From Acinetobacter sp. Marseille-Q1618 (GTDB taxonomy: Bacteria > Pseudomonadota > Gammaproteobacteria > Pseudomonadales > Moraxellaceae), in contig NZ_CADDWJ010000001.1 in NCBI RefSeq assembly GCF_902809855.1, positions 496,001 through 560,000 on the forward strand: 64,000 bases of DNA. Direction: 5' to 3'. The number at the start of each line of letters is the position of its first letter. Within the stretch, counting starts at the first letter, position 1. Of this stretch, positions 36,058-44,863 are shown piece by piece. Made by a program: the position numbers and the translations under genes. The notes beneath the pieces are model-generated. The model ran no database searches. It worked only from the letters and a program-made list of their open reading frames with translations, and was not told where the DNA came from.

Positions 36058-36492
36058 ATGAATTCAATGCAAGTAAAACAAGAGTTTAATGCCCCAGTTG
36101 ATCAGGTGTTTGAGTTGCTCTCAAAACATGCGACGTATAATCAAGCTTTTGCGCCAATACAAGTTGTGCGTGTCAAAGATGCTGCTGATCCAGAGCGTCC
36201 AGATGGCGTAGGTTCTGTACGCCGTATGGGTTTAGGGCCAATTAAACCGATCCAAGAACAAATTACCTTATTAGATGTGAATAAACGCATTGAATATAAG
36301 TTGATTAACAATCCTTTAATCAAACATCATCTGGGTATTATTGAGTTTACTGAGCTTGCGCCAAATAAAACCCGTGTTGATTATACGATTGAATTACAAG
36401 CACGTGCTCCTTTTGTGAGTAAATTAATACTTGCACAGCTCAAACTAGCGATTACACTTGGCTTTAAGAAATTAGCAAAGTCTATGGCGTAA
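36058..36492 (+). CDS. SRPBCC family protein
   Basis: The 144-residue protein has the START/Bet v1-like pattern: EFNAPVDQVFELLSKH at the N-terminus, IEYKLINNP and IEFTELAPNKTRVDYTIEL in the middle, and a C-terminal helix. Such proteins bind hydrophobic ligands. AAAGGAAAT lies before the ATG at 36058; the frame upstream to TTG 36022 is not used. No specific role is visible. Confidence 0.8.
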   Translation: MNSMQVKQEFNAPVDQVFELLSKHATYNQAFAPIQVVRVKDAADPERPDGVGSVRRMGLGPIKPIQEQITLLDVNKRIEYKLINNPLIKHHLGIIEFTELAPNKTRVDYTIELQARAPFVSKLILAQLKLAITLGFKKLAKSMA

Positions 36493-36504
36493 ACTGGAAG
36501 ATCA

Positions 36505-37197
36505 ATGACGATTCAAATTATTACGATTGATGGGCCAAGTGGTTCAGGTAAAGGTACACTTGCAGCAAAATTAGCTGCACATTATCAATTTCATTTATTA
36601 GACTCAGGTGCGATTTATCGTTTACTTGGATTGTCATTGCATAAACATAATTTGCTTGATTGTTTGGATGATGTAGAAGCCTTAAAACAATCTGAGAAAA
36701 TTGCAACAAATTTAGACATTAAATTTGTCACAGAAGCAGCGTCAGCAACACAAGTTTTCTTAGATGACGAAAATGTCACCGAAACCATTCGAACCGAGCG
36801 AGTGGGTGAGTTTGCCTCAAAAGTTGCAGCAATTCCTGTACTTAGAGCTGCACTTTTTGAACGCCAACGTGCATTTGCACAAACTCCTGGTTTAGTTGCA
36901 GATGGTCGAGACATGGCGACTTCTATTTTCCCTGAAGCACAAGCCAAAATTTACTTGACTGCCTCAGCAGAGTCACGTGCAGAGCGCCGAGTAAAACAGT
37001 TGCAGGCGATGGGCTTGGATGTTAAAATAAGCGACATTTTAGCTAACATACAGGCACGTGATAAGCGTGATATGGAACGCACAGTCGCTCCATTAAAGCC
37101 AGCACAAGATGCATATATCATTGATAGTTCTACATTAAATATCGATGAAGTGTTCAAATTGATGACTGATTTTATCAATGCTCAATTAGCAAAATAA
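36505..37197 (+). CDS. cmk: Cytidylate kinase
   Basis: The 230-residue protein has the P-loop [11 protein letters not shown] (8-18), [21 protein letters not shown] and the lid region with ESRAERR and [13 protein letters not shown]. It phosphorylates CMP and dCMP. GGAAG precedes the ATG. It lies upstream of rpsA, the conserved cmk-rpsA-ihfB order. Confidence 0.95.
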   Translation: MTIQIITIDGPSGSGKGTLAAKLAAHYQFHLLDSGAIYRLLGLSLHKHNLLDCLDDVEALKQSEKIATNLDIKFVTEAASATQVFLDDENVTETIRTERVGEFASKVAAIPVLRAALFERQRAFAQTPGLVADGRDMATSIFPEAQAKIYLTASAESRAERRVKQLQAMGLDVKISDILANIQARDKRDMERTVAPLKPAQDAYIIDSSTLNIDEVFKLMTDFINAQLAK

Positions 37198-37259
37198 CAA
37201 ATTTAGTGGAAGCATAGCCTGATCAGTTTTATACGGACTATGTGGAGACTTAACTAAAC

Positions 37260-37282
37260 CGGCCTTGTCTGATCCAAGACCG
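37260..37282 (+). promoter_or_regulatory. Hairpin in the rpsA leader
   Basis: CGGCCTTG and CAAGACCG form an 8-bp stem with one C/A mismatch, 20 bases before the rpsA start. The rpsA ATG lacks a strong Shine-Dalgarno, as in E. coli, where structured leader hairpins recruit ribosomes and allow S1 autoregulation. Function here is inferred. Confidence 0.4.
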
Positions 37283-37302
37283 CTGACTTTTCTAGGTATA
37301 TC

Positions 37303-38979
37303 ATGACCGAATCTTTTGCAGCCCTCTTTGAAGAAAGCGAATTAAACCTCAACGTTGAAAAGGGTGCAGTCATCCAAGGTATCGTTGTTAGTATCGATTC
37401 TGACTGGGTAACTGTTGATACTGGCCTTAAATCTGAAGGCGTTGTATCACGTGCTGAATTCTTAAACGAACAACGTGAACTTGAAGTTCAAGTTGGCGAT
37501 ACAGTAGACGTAGTTGTTGAAGCGCTTGACAACGGTATGGGTCAAACTGTTTTATCACGTGAAAAAGCAAAACGTGCTGAAACTTGGACTAAACTTGAAA
37601 AAATCTTTGAAGATGGCGAAATCGTTACTGGTGTTATCTCTGGTAAAGTTAAAGGTGGTTTCACTGTTGACATCGGTCCAGTTCGTGCGTTCTTACCTGG
37701 TTCACTTGTAGACACTCGTCCTATCCGTGATACAACTCACCTTGAAGGTAAAGAGTTAGAATTCAAAGTTATCAAACTTGATGCTAAACGTAACAACGTT
37801 GTTGTATCTCGTCGTGCAGTTATGGAAGCTGAATCTTCAGCTGACCGCGAAGCGCTTCTTTCTCAATTGGAAGAAGGTCAAACAGTTACTGGTACAATCA
37901 AAAATCTTACTGACTACGGTGCATTCGTTGACCTTGGTGGTATTGACGGTCTTCTACATATCACAGATATGGCTTGGAAACGTATCAAACACCCTTCAGA
38001 AGTTGTTGAAGTGGGTCAAGAAGTTACTGTTAAAGTACTTAAATTTGACAAAGAGCGTAACCGTGTTTCTCTAGGTCTTAAACAACTTGGCGAAGATCCA
38101 TGGTTAGCGATCATGAACCGTTATCCTAAAGGTTCTATCGTTAAAGCACGTGTAACAAACTTAACTGACTACGGTTGTTTCGCTGAAATCGCTGAAGGCG
38201 TTGAAGGTTTAGTACACGTTTCAGAAATGGACCACACTAACAAAAACATCCACCCATCTAAAGTTGTTCAGATCGGTGACGAAGTTGATGTTATGGTTCT
38301 TGAAGTTGATGAAGAACGTCGTCGTATTTCTCTTGGTATCAAACAAACTCGTGCTAACCCATGGGAAGAGTTTGCTAAAGCACATGAGAAAGGTGAAAAA
38401 GTTTCTGGTACGATCAAATCTATCACTGACTTTGGTATCTTCATTGGCTTAAACGGTGGTATCGACGGTCTAGTTCACTTGTCTGATATTTCTTGGAACG
38501 AACAAGGCGAAGAAGCAATTCGTCGTTACAAGAAAGGCGACACAGTTGAAGCAGTTATCTTGTCTGTAGATGCAGAAGGTAACCGTATCAGTCTTGGCGT
38601 TAAACAATTGAACAGCGATCCATTCAATGACTTCTTAGCTGCTAACGAACGCGGTGCGTTGGTTAAAGGTACAGTAACTGCAGTTGACGCTAAAGGCGCT
38701 ACTGTTAAGTTAGCTGACGAAGTTGAAGCTTCTTTGAAAGCATCTGAAATCAACCGTGATCGCGTTGAAGATGCAACTAAATTCTTAGAAGTTGGTCAAG
38801 AAGTTGAAGCGAAAATCATCAATGTTGACCGTAAATCTCGTTCTATCAACTTGTCTATCAAAGCGAAAGATGAAGCTGAAGAGAAAGAAGCGGTTGCTAA
38901 CTTGAAAACTGCAACAACTGCTCAAGACAACGGTCCAAAAACGATTGGTGACTTGATCAAAGCTCAAATGAATCACTAA
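37303..38979 (+). CDS. rpsA: 30S ribosomal protein S1
   Basis: The 558-residue protein has six S1 repeats, visible as recurring GTI/GxV...DYGAFV / GLVH(S/I)S(E/D) blocks ([50 protein letters not shown]). It binds mRNA and brings it to the 30S subunit. Codon use is strongly biased toward favoured synonymous codons (GTT, CGT, GGT), as expected for a highly expressed gene. Two tandem terminators follow. Confidence 0.97.
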   Translation: MTESFAALFEESELNLNVEKGAVIQGIVVSIDSDWVTVDTGLKSEGVVSRAEFLNEQRELEVQVGDTVDVVVEALDNGMGQTVLSREKAKRAETWTKLEKIFEDGEIVTGVISGKVKGGFTVDIGPVRAFLPGSLVDTRPIRDTTHLEGKELEFKVIKLDAKRNNVVVSRRAVMEAESSADREALLSQLEEGQTVTGTIKNLTDYGAFVDLGGIDGLLHITDMAWKRIKHPSEVVEVGQEVTVKVLKFDKERNRVSLGLKQLGEDPWLAIMNRYPKGSIVKARVTNLTDYGCFAEIAEGVEGLVHVSEMDHTNKNIHPSKVVQIGDEVDVMVLEVDEERRRISLGIKQTRANPWEEFAKAHEKGEKVSGTIKSITDFGIFIGLNGGIDGLVHLSDISWNEQGEEAIRRYKKGDTVEAVILSVDAEGNRISLGVKQLNSDPFNDFLAANERGALVKGTVTAVDAKGATVKLADEVEASLKASEINRDRVEDATKFLEVGQEVEAKIINVDRKSRSINLSIKAKDEAEEKEAVANLKTATTAQDNGPKTIGDLIKAQMNH

Positions 38980-38987
38980 GTTGCTGT

Positions 38988-39025
38988 AAAAAAGTATTAT
39001 TTAATGTAATTAATTAATACTTTTT
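38988..39025 (+). terminator. First rpsA terminator
   Basis: AAAAAGTATTA pairs with TAATACTTTTT around an AT-rich loop, ending in a T run, shortly after the rpsA stop. It is weaker than the second hairpin because it has few GC pairs. Confidence 0.5.
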
Positions 39026-39038
39026 ATACAAATACTGT

Positions 39039-39078
39039 AAAAGGTAGCGTAGTATACGATCACTGCGCTACCTTTTTG
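39039..39078 (+). terminator. Second rpsA terminator
   Basis: A 15-bp stem (AAAAGGTAGCGTAGT / ACTGCGCTACCTTTT, one wobble) with a loop of about 8 bases ends in T5. It separates rpsA from ihfB. Confidence 0.85.
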
Positions 39079-39141
39079 TATTTAAAAAGGATATTATTCA
39101 AAGTAAGCTAAATAGCATTAAAATGAAATTGAGGTCGTAGG

Positions 39142-39447
39142 ATGACAACTGAAGCACTAAACAAATCTGACTTAATTGAAAGAATTGCGCTTAAAAATCC
39201 ACACTTAGCTGAACCATTAGTGGAAGAAGCAGTGAAGATTATGATTGATCAAATGATCGCATCATTATCTGCTGATGATCGTATTGAAATCCGTGGTTTT
39301 GGTAGTTTTGCATTGCATCATCGTGAACCACGTGTAGGGCGTAACCCTAAAACAGGTAAGTCAGTAGAAGTCGCTGCAAAAGCTGTACCGCATTTCAAGC
39401 CAGGTAAAGCTTTACGTGATGCAGTAAACGAGTCTGCGAATAAATAA
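39142..39447 (+). CDS. ihfB: Integration host factor beta subunit
   Basis: The 101-residue DNA-bending protein of the HU/IHF family has [30 protein letters not shown] with the intercalating Pro, followed by [11 protein letters not shown]. Position after rpsA marks it as the IHF beta subunit rather than HU. GAGG lies eight bases before the ATG. Confidence 0.93.
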   Translation: MTTEALNKSDLIERIALKNPHLAEPLVEEAVKIMIDQMIASLSADDRIEIRGFGSFALHHREPRVGRNPKTGKSVEVAAKAVPHFKPGKALRDAVNESANK

Positions 39448-39465
39448 AATTCGAATGGGGTGTTT

Positions 39466-39831
39466 ATGCGCTTTATTTTAGGTCTACTTTTGGTTGCAGT
39501 GTTTGTTTACTCTTTAGCACTGGTTTTAATCAATGGGACAGAATTACCAGTAGACCTTTGGTTTACTCAAGTTCCAGCAATGCGCTTAGGTTTATTACTT
39601 TTATTAACCTTAGCAATCGGGATTGTTCTGGGATTGTTGTTAGGCGTACAGGTTTTCCGAGTATTTCAAAATAATTGGGAAATTCGCCGTTTGCGTAAAG
39701 ACATTGATCATTTACGCAAAGAGCAGATTCAAAGTGCTCAATTGGCAGCAGCCGAAGCAGCTGCAAGTGTACGTCATGAAAAAACCGTGATGGATGTATA
39801 TCCTGAAGATAAAAATTCTAAGCCATTATAA
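39466..39831 (+). CDS. LapA family membrane protein (DUF1049)
   Basis: The 121-residue protein has two membrane helices (FILGLLLVAVFVYSLALVL and LLLLLTLAIGIVLGLLLGVQVF) with LPVDLWF between them, then a charged coiled-coil tail (IRRLRKDIDHLRKEQ). This matches the LapA/YciS group, which with LapB controls LPS synthesis through LpxC turnover in E. coli. The ATG at 39466 follows GGGGT; GTG 39460 is an alternative. No lapB follows; pyrF is the next gene. Confidence 0.8.
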   Translation: MRFILGLLLVAVFVYSLALVLINGTELPVDLWFTQVPAMRLGLLLLLTLAIGIVLGLLLGVQVFRVFQNNWEIRRLRKDIDHLRKEQIQSAQLAAAEAAASVRHEKTVMDVYPEDKNSKPL

Positions 39832-39838
39832 TTTTTAT

Positions 39839-39881
39839 AAACCCTCAATCATTGAAAATAATGAAAGATTGAGGGTTTTTT
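39839..39881 (+). terminator. Terminator after ihfB-lapA
   Basis: AACCCTCAATC pairs with GATTGAGGGTT, with a loop that itself can pair, followed by T6. Confidence 0.85.
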
Positions 39882-39929
39882 GCTTTTATCATAAATATTT
39901 TTAATCTCTTTTACATTTCACATTAATTC

Positions 39930-39958
39930 TTGGTACTCCTGAGGAATATCCCTATAAT
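39930..39958 (+). promoter_or_regulatory. Sigma70-type promoter of pyrF
   Basis: TTGGTA (39930-39935), a 17-base spacer and a perfect TATAAT (39953-39958) lie between the lapA terminator and pyrF. Transcription should start near 39965, leaving a leader of about 10 bases before ATG 39975. Confidence 0.7.
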
Positions 39959-39974
39959 AAGGCACCTTATTGTG

Positions 39975-40670
39975 ATGGAAATGAATCTCTTGAGTATTAT
40001 TGTTGCCTTAGATGCCAAAAGCCAATATGACGCATTAAAAATTGCTGATCAATTAGATCCATCACTTTGCCGTTTAAAAGTAGGTAAAGAGCTTTTTACA
40101 CATGAAGGTTCTTCTATTGTAAAAGCATTGCATAGTCGAAATTTTGAAGTTTTCCTTGATTTAAAATTCCATGATATTCCAAATACCACAGCACAAGCAG
40201 TATGTGCAGCAGGCGATATGGGAGTATGGATGGTGAATGTCCATGCCTCTGGTGGTCGTAAAATGATGGAAACTTGTGTTGAGCGTTTAAAAGCAGGGAA
40301 TTATGCAACGCAACTAATCGCAGTCACTGTACTGACCTCAATGGAACGTGAAGATTTACGTGATATTGGTTTGGATATTGAACCTTTTGAGCAAGTGAAG
40401 CGTTTAGCGAAATTGACAAAGGATAGTGGTTTAGATGGTGTGGTGTGTTCTGCACAAGAAGCGAAAATGCTACGTGAAGATTTAGGTCAAGATTTTTCTT
40501 TGGTTACACCAGGTATTCGTCCAGTAGGTTCAAATGCGGATGATCAAAAGCGTATTGTAACGCCTAAACAAGCGATGTTAGATGGTTCTACACACTTGGT
40601 GATTGGTCGTCCAATTACCCAATCTGAGAACCCAAGTCAGACATTGAAAGATATTTTAGCGACGTTGTAA
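39975..40670 (+). CDS. pyrF: Orotidine 5'-phosphate decarboxylase
   Basis: The 231-residue TIM barrel has [17 protein letters not shown] and the catalytic [10 protein letters not shown] (Asp62, Lys64, Asp67), and ends [16 protein letters not shown]. It makes UMP. Start codons at 39975 (MEMNLLS) and 39981 are both possible; the longer frame to 39930 would begin inside the promoter and is rejected. Confidence 0.95.
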   Translation: MEMNLLSIIVALDAKSQYDALKIADQLDPSLCRLKVGKELFTHEGSSIVKALHSRNFEVFLDLKFHDIPNTTAQAVCAAGDMGVWMVNVHASGGRKMMETCVERLKAGNYATQLIAVTVLTSMEREDLRDIGLDIEPFEQVKRLAKLTKDSGLDGVVCSAQEAKMLREDLGQDFSLVTPGIRPVGSNADDQKRIVTPKQAMLDGSTHLVIGRPITQSENPSQTLKDILATL

Positions 40671-40697
40671 GACTTTATATTGTGAATAAAATTTTAT

Positions 40698-40728
40698 AGA
40701 AAACCTTTTTAAAAAGGTTTTCTTTTTA
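40698..40728 (+). terminator. pyrF terminator
   Basis: A perfect 26-base palindrome (AGAAAACCTTTTT / AAAAAGGTTTTCT) is followed by a T run. Confidence 0.75.
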
Positions 40729-40789
40729 TTGAAATATATTTTAGAATTTTAATTTAAGATAAATCAGAATAAGAAAAAGTAGATGTTGA

Positions 40790-41107
40790 ATGTCCAAAAT
40801 TAAACGACTTGTTATTATTTTACTGTTGCTTTTATTGATTGCACCTTTATGTTTAGAACTGTATAAACAGAGAGTTTATAATTAGGCGATAAAGAGTTTT
40901 TGTGTGCAATCGCACTTAGGGCAAACAGTCAATGAGATTTCAGCGATGATTGCCAAGAGTGATAAACTTACAATACATAAAAATTCTGCAAGTAAAATTA
41001 TAATATTTCCACAAAAACCAAGCTTAGATACTTGACTTTGTCTGTTAGAAATGAAAGAAAATAAAGTGATCAATATTCATTATGCTCCAGCTGATCATGA
41101 GAATTAA
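40790..41107 (+). pseudogene. Small single-helix protein gene with two in-frame stops
   Basis: From ATG 40790 one frame reads a Lys/Arg start and a membrane helix (KIKRLVIILLLLLLIAPL), then TAG at 40883. It continues in the same frame for 49 codons (QSHLGQTVNEISAMIAK, a polar domain) to TGA at 41033, and on to TAA at 41105 (ENKVINIHYAPADHEN). No frame change is needed, so two nonsense mutations broke a gene of about 105 codons. The ancestral product looks like a signal-anchor periplasmic protein of unknown function. Confidence 0.6.
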
Positions 41108-41110
41108 GAT

Positions 41111-42019
41111 TTATAAAGCAGCCAAAATACTTACTGCAATTGGTGCAAGCACAGACAGTACAAATCCACTGACCATCGCATGTGGAATAAATTCATTCCC
41201 ACACGCTTGTTTTACCATGGGTAAAGTCACATCCATGGCTGTTGCACCTGCGGAAGAAATCGCAGAACGTGGATAGCGCCAGCCGACCATATACATCAAT
41301 AAAATCGCAAAAACTTCTCTAAATAAGTCATTGATTAATGCAATACTTCCCAAGTGAGCATTTCGGAGTTCAGTGACTACAATTCCTGTCATAGAATAAA
41401 AACCATAACCTTGAGAAAGCATGATGAGGTCTTTTAGACTGATATTATTTAGCATCAATGAACATACGATAGCCCCTAAAATAGAACCAATAATACAACC
41501 AATGGGCACAAGAAGGATTTTCCAATTTAGCCAAGAACGATCTAGTGGAGAATAGGCGAGATCTAAACCAATCAGTACCATAAAAACTAAAAGTAAATAC
41601 CATGTACTCACATGAAGCTGATAATCAAAATGATTAAATAATACCGACAAGCCATATCCCAAAGCCAATGCAATAAAGGCATAGCTGATATTGAGTAACG
41701 AACCTATTAACAAGTCTGCTGAAACTTTGCCTTGTGTAGGTTGCAAACCGATACTTTTAAATAAAATATAGCAGCATAAAAAAGCACCTACAGAGGTTGC
41801 TAACGCAATGGAAATAGCATCACTCAAAATTTGAGCAGGATGAGCAATACGATCTAAGGTTTGTGCAAATTCAATTGCAATCGCAACCAATAAAATATAA
41901 GTAAAATAAGGCAGGACCTTAAAAGCAATTTTTTCTAGCCATTGAGGCAGTCTACGCGCCAGAATAAAACCTAAAAATAGACAAAATAAAAGTTGAAAGA
42001 TAAGCCAGAGAGATTGCAT
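41111..42019 (-). CDS. LysO-like lysine exporter (DUF340 family)
   Basis: The 302-residue protein has about eight membrane helices and the LysO pattern: GFYSMTGIVVTELRNAHLGSIALINDLFRE and GATAMDVTLPMVKQACG. E. coli LysO (YbjE) exports lysine and thialysine. The ATG at 42019 lies within the T-run of the upstream gene's terminator and has no ribosome site; a longer frame begins at 42040 inside that hairpin. Expression may depend on an internal start. It converges on the pseudogene at 40790-41107. Confidence 0.8.
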   Translation of the reverse strand: MQSLWLIFQLLFCLFLGFILARRLPQWLEKIAFKVLPYFTYILLVAIAIEFAQTLDRIAHPAQILSDAISIALATSVGAFLCCYILFKSIGLQPTQGKVSADLLIGSLLNISYAFIALALGYGLSVLFNHFDYQLHVSTWYLLLVFMVLIGLDLAYSPLDRSWLNWKILLVPIGCIIGSILGAIVCSLMLNNISLKDLIMLSQGYGFYSMTGIVVTELRNAHLGSIALINDLFREVFAILLMYMVGWRYPRSAISSAGATAMDVTLPMVKQACGNEFIPHAMVSGFVLSVLAPIAVSILAAL

Positions 42020-42050
42020 AAAAAAAGGGCAGATAATCAATATCTGCCCA
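42020..42050 (-). terminator. Terminator of the monooxygenase gene, abutting lysO-like start
   Basis: On the minus strand GGGCAGATA and TATCTGCCC form a 9-bp stem with a 5-base loop, followed by TTTTTT that ends in the ATG of the lysO-like gene. It lies 15 bases downstream of the monooxygenase stop. Confidence 0.8.
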
Positions 42051-42064
42051 TTATAGCGAAAGTT

Positions 42065-43600
42065 TTAAGCAGCACGTGTGCTTTTATTTGTATTTTGCTT
42101 TTGACCTAGCAGTACATAATCGGCTGGATTAGCCTTACGGGTTTGTAACCAAAATTTCCATGTATAGGTTGGCCATAAGGCAAAGTTTTTACCGCCATCT
42201 TGTTGATACCAACTGACACAGCCAGACTGCCACACTGTACCTTTCAGTTTTTCTTGTACATCTTCATTAAATTGATCTTGAACTTCAGGTTTTACCATCA
42301 CAGATTGGGTTTTGGTTTTATCGACCAATTGGATCAGTTGTAAAATATAGTTAACTTGAGATTCGATCATGAAAATAACTGAGTTATGTCCAAGTACTGT
42401 ATTTGGTCCTAATAATTGGAACAGATTTGGGAAATTTTTTGTGGTAATACCATAGTAACTTTCAGCGCCATCTTTCCAAGCATCTTTGAGTTCAATCCCA
42501 TTTAAACCATAGCATTCAAATGATTTTAAATAAATGCGAGGGTCAGTGATAAAACCCGTACCATAAATTAAACAATCGATAGCACGTTCTTTACCATCTT
42601 TGGTGATGATACTATTTTCAGTAAGTTCCTGAATCGCATCCGTAATCAGTTCCACATTTTCACGGTTAAATGTTGGGAAATATTTATTGGAAATTAAAAT
42701 ACGTTTACAACCCATCACATAATCAGGTGTCAATTTTTTTGCAATCGCTTTATCTTTGACTTGAAACTTAATGAATGCTTCAGCCAGTTTTTGTCCATAT
42801 TTCATGACTTGTGGTTGCACAATCGGGACAACACGGGATTCATTTGACCAATATAAACGTGCGCGATGCAGTTTTCTAAACCATTCAAAGCGACTAAATA
42901 ATTTTTTATCTAGATCGTTGTATTTGCGTTCATCACGTGGAATAACCCAAGCTGCTGTACGTTGGAAAACGTATAAATTTTTAACTTTAGGGGAAATTTC
43001 AGGAATATATTGAATAGCACTTCCGCCTGTCCCAATCGAAGCGACATTTTTTTCATTCAAATTATATTGATGATTCCACTGAGAAGAATGGAAAACTTCA
43101 CCTTTGAATTTTTCAATGCCTTTAATTTTGGGAATTTGTGGCACATGTAAAGGACCAGATGCAAAAATTACAAATTGTGCATCAATTTTTTGCCCATTTT
43201 TTAAGACTAAATGCCAATGACATTGCTCTTCATTGTATGTAGTAGAAACAACCTCTTGGTTGAATTGAATATATTTCTTAAGATTGTATTCTTTAATAAG
43301 GTCTTGGATATAGTCAAAAATTTCAGGTGCTTCGGCGTAACGTTTTGACCAATCTTTCTTCGGGGCAAAAGACAATGAATACATGTGGGACTGTACATCA
43401 CAAGCAGCACCTGGATATTGGTTTTCACGCCATGTTCCCCCGACATCATCCGCTTTTTCTAGGATAATAAAATCATGAATATTGGCTTGTAATAAACGAA
43501 TTGTCATCGCTAATCCGCCAAAACCTGCACCAATAATGGCAATCTGCGTGGTTTGCGTATTTTGCTGATTATTGTTAGTCATTGAGCTTGCTGCACACAT
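42065..43600 (-). CDS. Flavin monooxygenase, Baeyer-Villiger type
   Basis: The 511-residue protein has an FAD Rossmann motif GAGFGG (24-29), the Baeyer-Villiger fingerprint F-K-G-E-V-F-H-S-S-Q-W (165-175), and an NADPH motif GTGGSA (190-195). Such enzymes insert oxygen beside ketones using NADPH. The substrate is unknown. It is divergent from an AraC-family gene 146 bp away, which probably controls it. The start at 43600 (MCAASSM) follows GGGTTTT; ATG 43582 is possible. Confidence 0.9.
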   Translation of the reverse strand: MCAASSMTNNNQQNTQTTQIAIIGAGFGGLAMTIRLLQANIHDFIILEKADDVGGTWRENQYPGAACDVQSHMYSLSFAPKKDWSKRYAEAPEIFDYIQDLIKEYNLKKYIQFNQEVVSTTYNEEQCHWHLVLKNGQKIDAQFVIFASGPLHVPQIPKIKGIEKFKGEVFHSSQWNHQYNLNEKNVASIGTGGSAIQYIPEISPKVKNLYVFQRTAAWVIPRDERKYNDLDKKLFSRFEWFRKLHRARLYWSNESRVVPIVQPQVMKYGQKLAEAFIKFQVKDKAIAKKLTPDYVMGCKRILISNKYFPTFNRENVELITDAIQELTENSIITKDGKERAIDCLIYGTGFITDPRIYLKSFECYGLNGIELKDAWKDGAESYYGITTKNFPNLFQLLGPNTVLGHNSVIFMIESQVNYILQLIQLVDKTKTQSVMVKPEVQDQFNEDVQEKLKGTVWQSGCVSWYQQDGGKNFALWPTYTWKFWLQTRKANPADYVLLGQKQNTNKSTRAA

Positions 43601-43746
43601 TTTTAAAACCCAGTTTTTTTGATTTTGCCAAGATTAAAGGAATTTGGGCAGCAGTAACATGATTCTATTAACAGAAAAATTGATCAAATCGGCAATGTTC
43701 AAAGTGACTAGAGTATAGTAAAAAACAGGCAGTAAAAAATATTGTA

Positions 43747-44763
43747 ATGATGATGAAAAGATCGATACTTGGTTTGATGTACTTGATTCAGGGCATGCGT
43801 AATGCAGGAATTGATGTGGATGAACGCCTAGCCAGCATCGGAATTCAGTCAGATGCACTCGATCCAAGTTCAATTATTCACCCAAGTTTAGAATGGGATA
43901 TTCAAAAAATTATTGGGCAAGGTGTCAAGCCTGAAACAGGATTATTTATTGGTCAACATTATGCTTTGGCTGGTTATGGTCCTTTGTTGATGCTATTGGT
44001 GACTTGTAATACGGTGGGTGATGCCATTGAAAATGGTATACGTTTTCAGGGTTTAACTCATCTATATGGCGAATTAAGCACGATTGAGAATCAAAGGCAA
44101 ATCGCTTTGAGTTATCAGCCTGTTGATTTAACTACAGAAATGGGTTTGTTACGTGCGCAGTGTGAGATTTCAGGAACTTATAAATTTCTTCAAGATATTT
44201 ATAAAATGATGGGATTATTTGTGCCTGATATGCGGATCGAACTGCCATTTCAGCAGCCTGAAGATGCAGAAACATTGCAACAGTTTTATGATTATTATGG
44301 TGCTAATTTGCATTTTGGGTGTAAAACAGCAGCGTTTTGGTTAGATAAATATGTGGTCGATGTTAAAATTCCATCTGCAGATCCGATTACCAATCGAGTT
44401 TATGAAGCAAAGTGTATTGAGGAAATTCAACGACTCAGTATGGTTGAAAATGAAATTCCTGTTTTGATTCAGCGAGTCAATGATTATTTGGAATTACAAC
44501 AAGGCGTAATTCCAACAATGGCAGAAACTGCACAAGCTTTGAATCTGCCTGAACGTACGTTGCGTCATCAATTGCAGCAACTGAATACCAGTTATAAAGC
44601 AATTCGAGAGCAATTAATCAAATATAAGGCATTGCGTTTGATTGAATATAAAGAATATTCAATTGAAATGATTGCTGAGTTATTGGGATATTCTGAACCT
44701 GCGGCATTTAATCATGCATTTAAACGTTGGTTTGGGCAAAGCCCGCGCCAGTACGGCAAATAA
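43747..44763 (+). CDS. AraC family transcriptional regulator
   Basis: The 338-residue protein has an N-terminal OruR/AraC-type ligand region (about residues 20-200) and a C-terminal AraC DNA-binding domain with two helix-turn-helix units (AETAQALNLPERTLRHQL and IEMIAELLGYSEPAAFNHAFKRWFG). Three ATG codons occur in a row at the start (43747, 43750, 43753). It is divergent from the Baeyer-Villiger monooxygenase, so it likely activates it on ketone or lipid substrates. That is inferred from position. Confidence 0.88.
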   Translation: MMMKRSILGLMYLIQGMRNAGIDVDERLASIGIQSDALDPSSIIHPSLEWDIQKIIGQGVKPETGLFIGQHYALAGYGPLLMLLVTCNTVGDAIENGIRFQGLTHLYGELSTIENQRQIALSYQPVDLTTEMGLLRAQCEISGTYKFLQDIYKMMGLFVPDMRIELPFQQPEDAETLQQFYDYYGANLHFGCKTAAFWLDKYVVDVKIPSADPITNRVYEAKCIEEIQRLSMVENEIPVLIQRVNDYLELQQGVIPTMAETAQALNLPERTLRHQLQQLNTSYKAIREQLIKYKALRLIEYKEYSIEMIAELLGYSEPAAFNHAFKRWFGQSPRQYGK

Positions 44764-44863
44764 ACAATTTTTCTGTATAGCAAGGATGAATTAATGACAA
44801 AGTCTTATTTATCACATTGTAATTTTCGCTATACTTCCATCAGCCCTTAAAAGTATTCGTAAT

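Noticed and set aside
36141..36947. Minus-strand ORFs opposite the SRPBCC gene and cmk
   Set aside because: They are antisense shadows of well-supported plus-strand genes, with Ser/Arg/Thr-rich composition.
37553..37572. parS-like sequence around TATCACGTGAAAAAG in rpsA
   Set aside because: It matches only the centre of the consensus and encodes conserved S1 residues.
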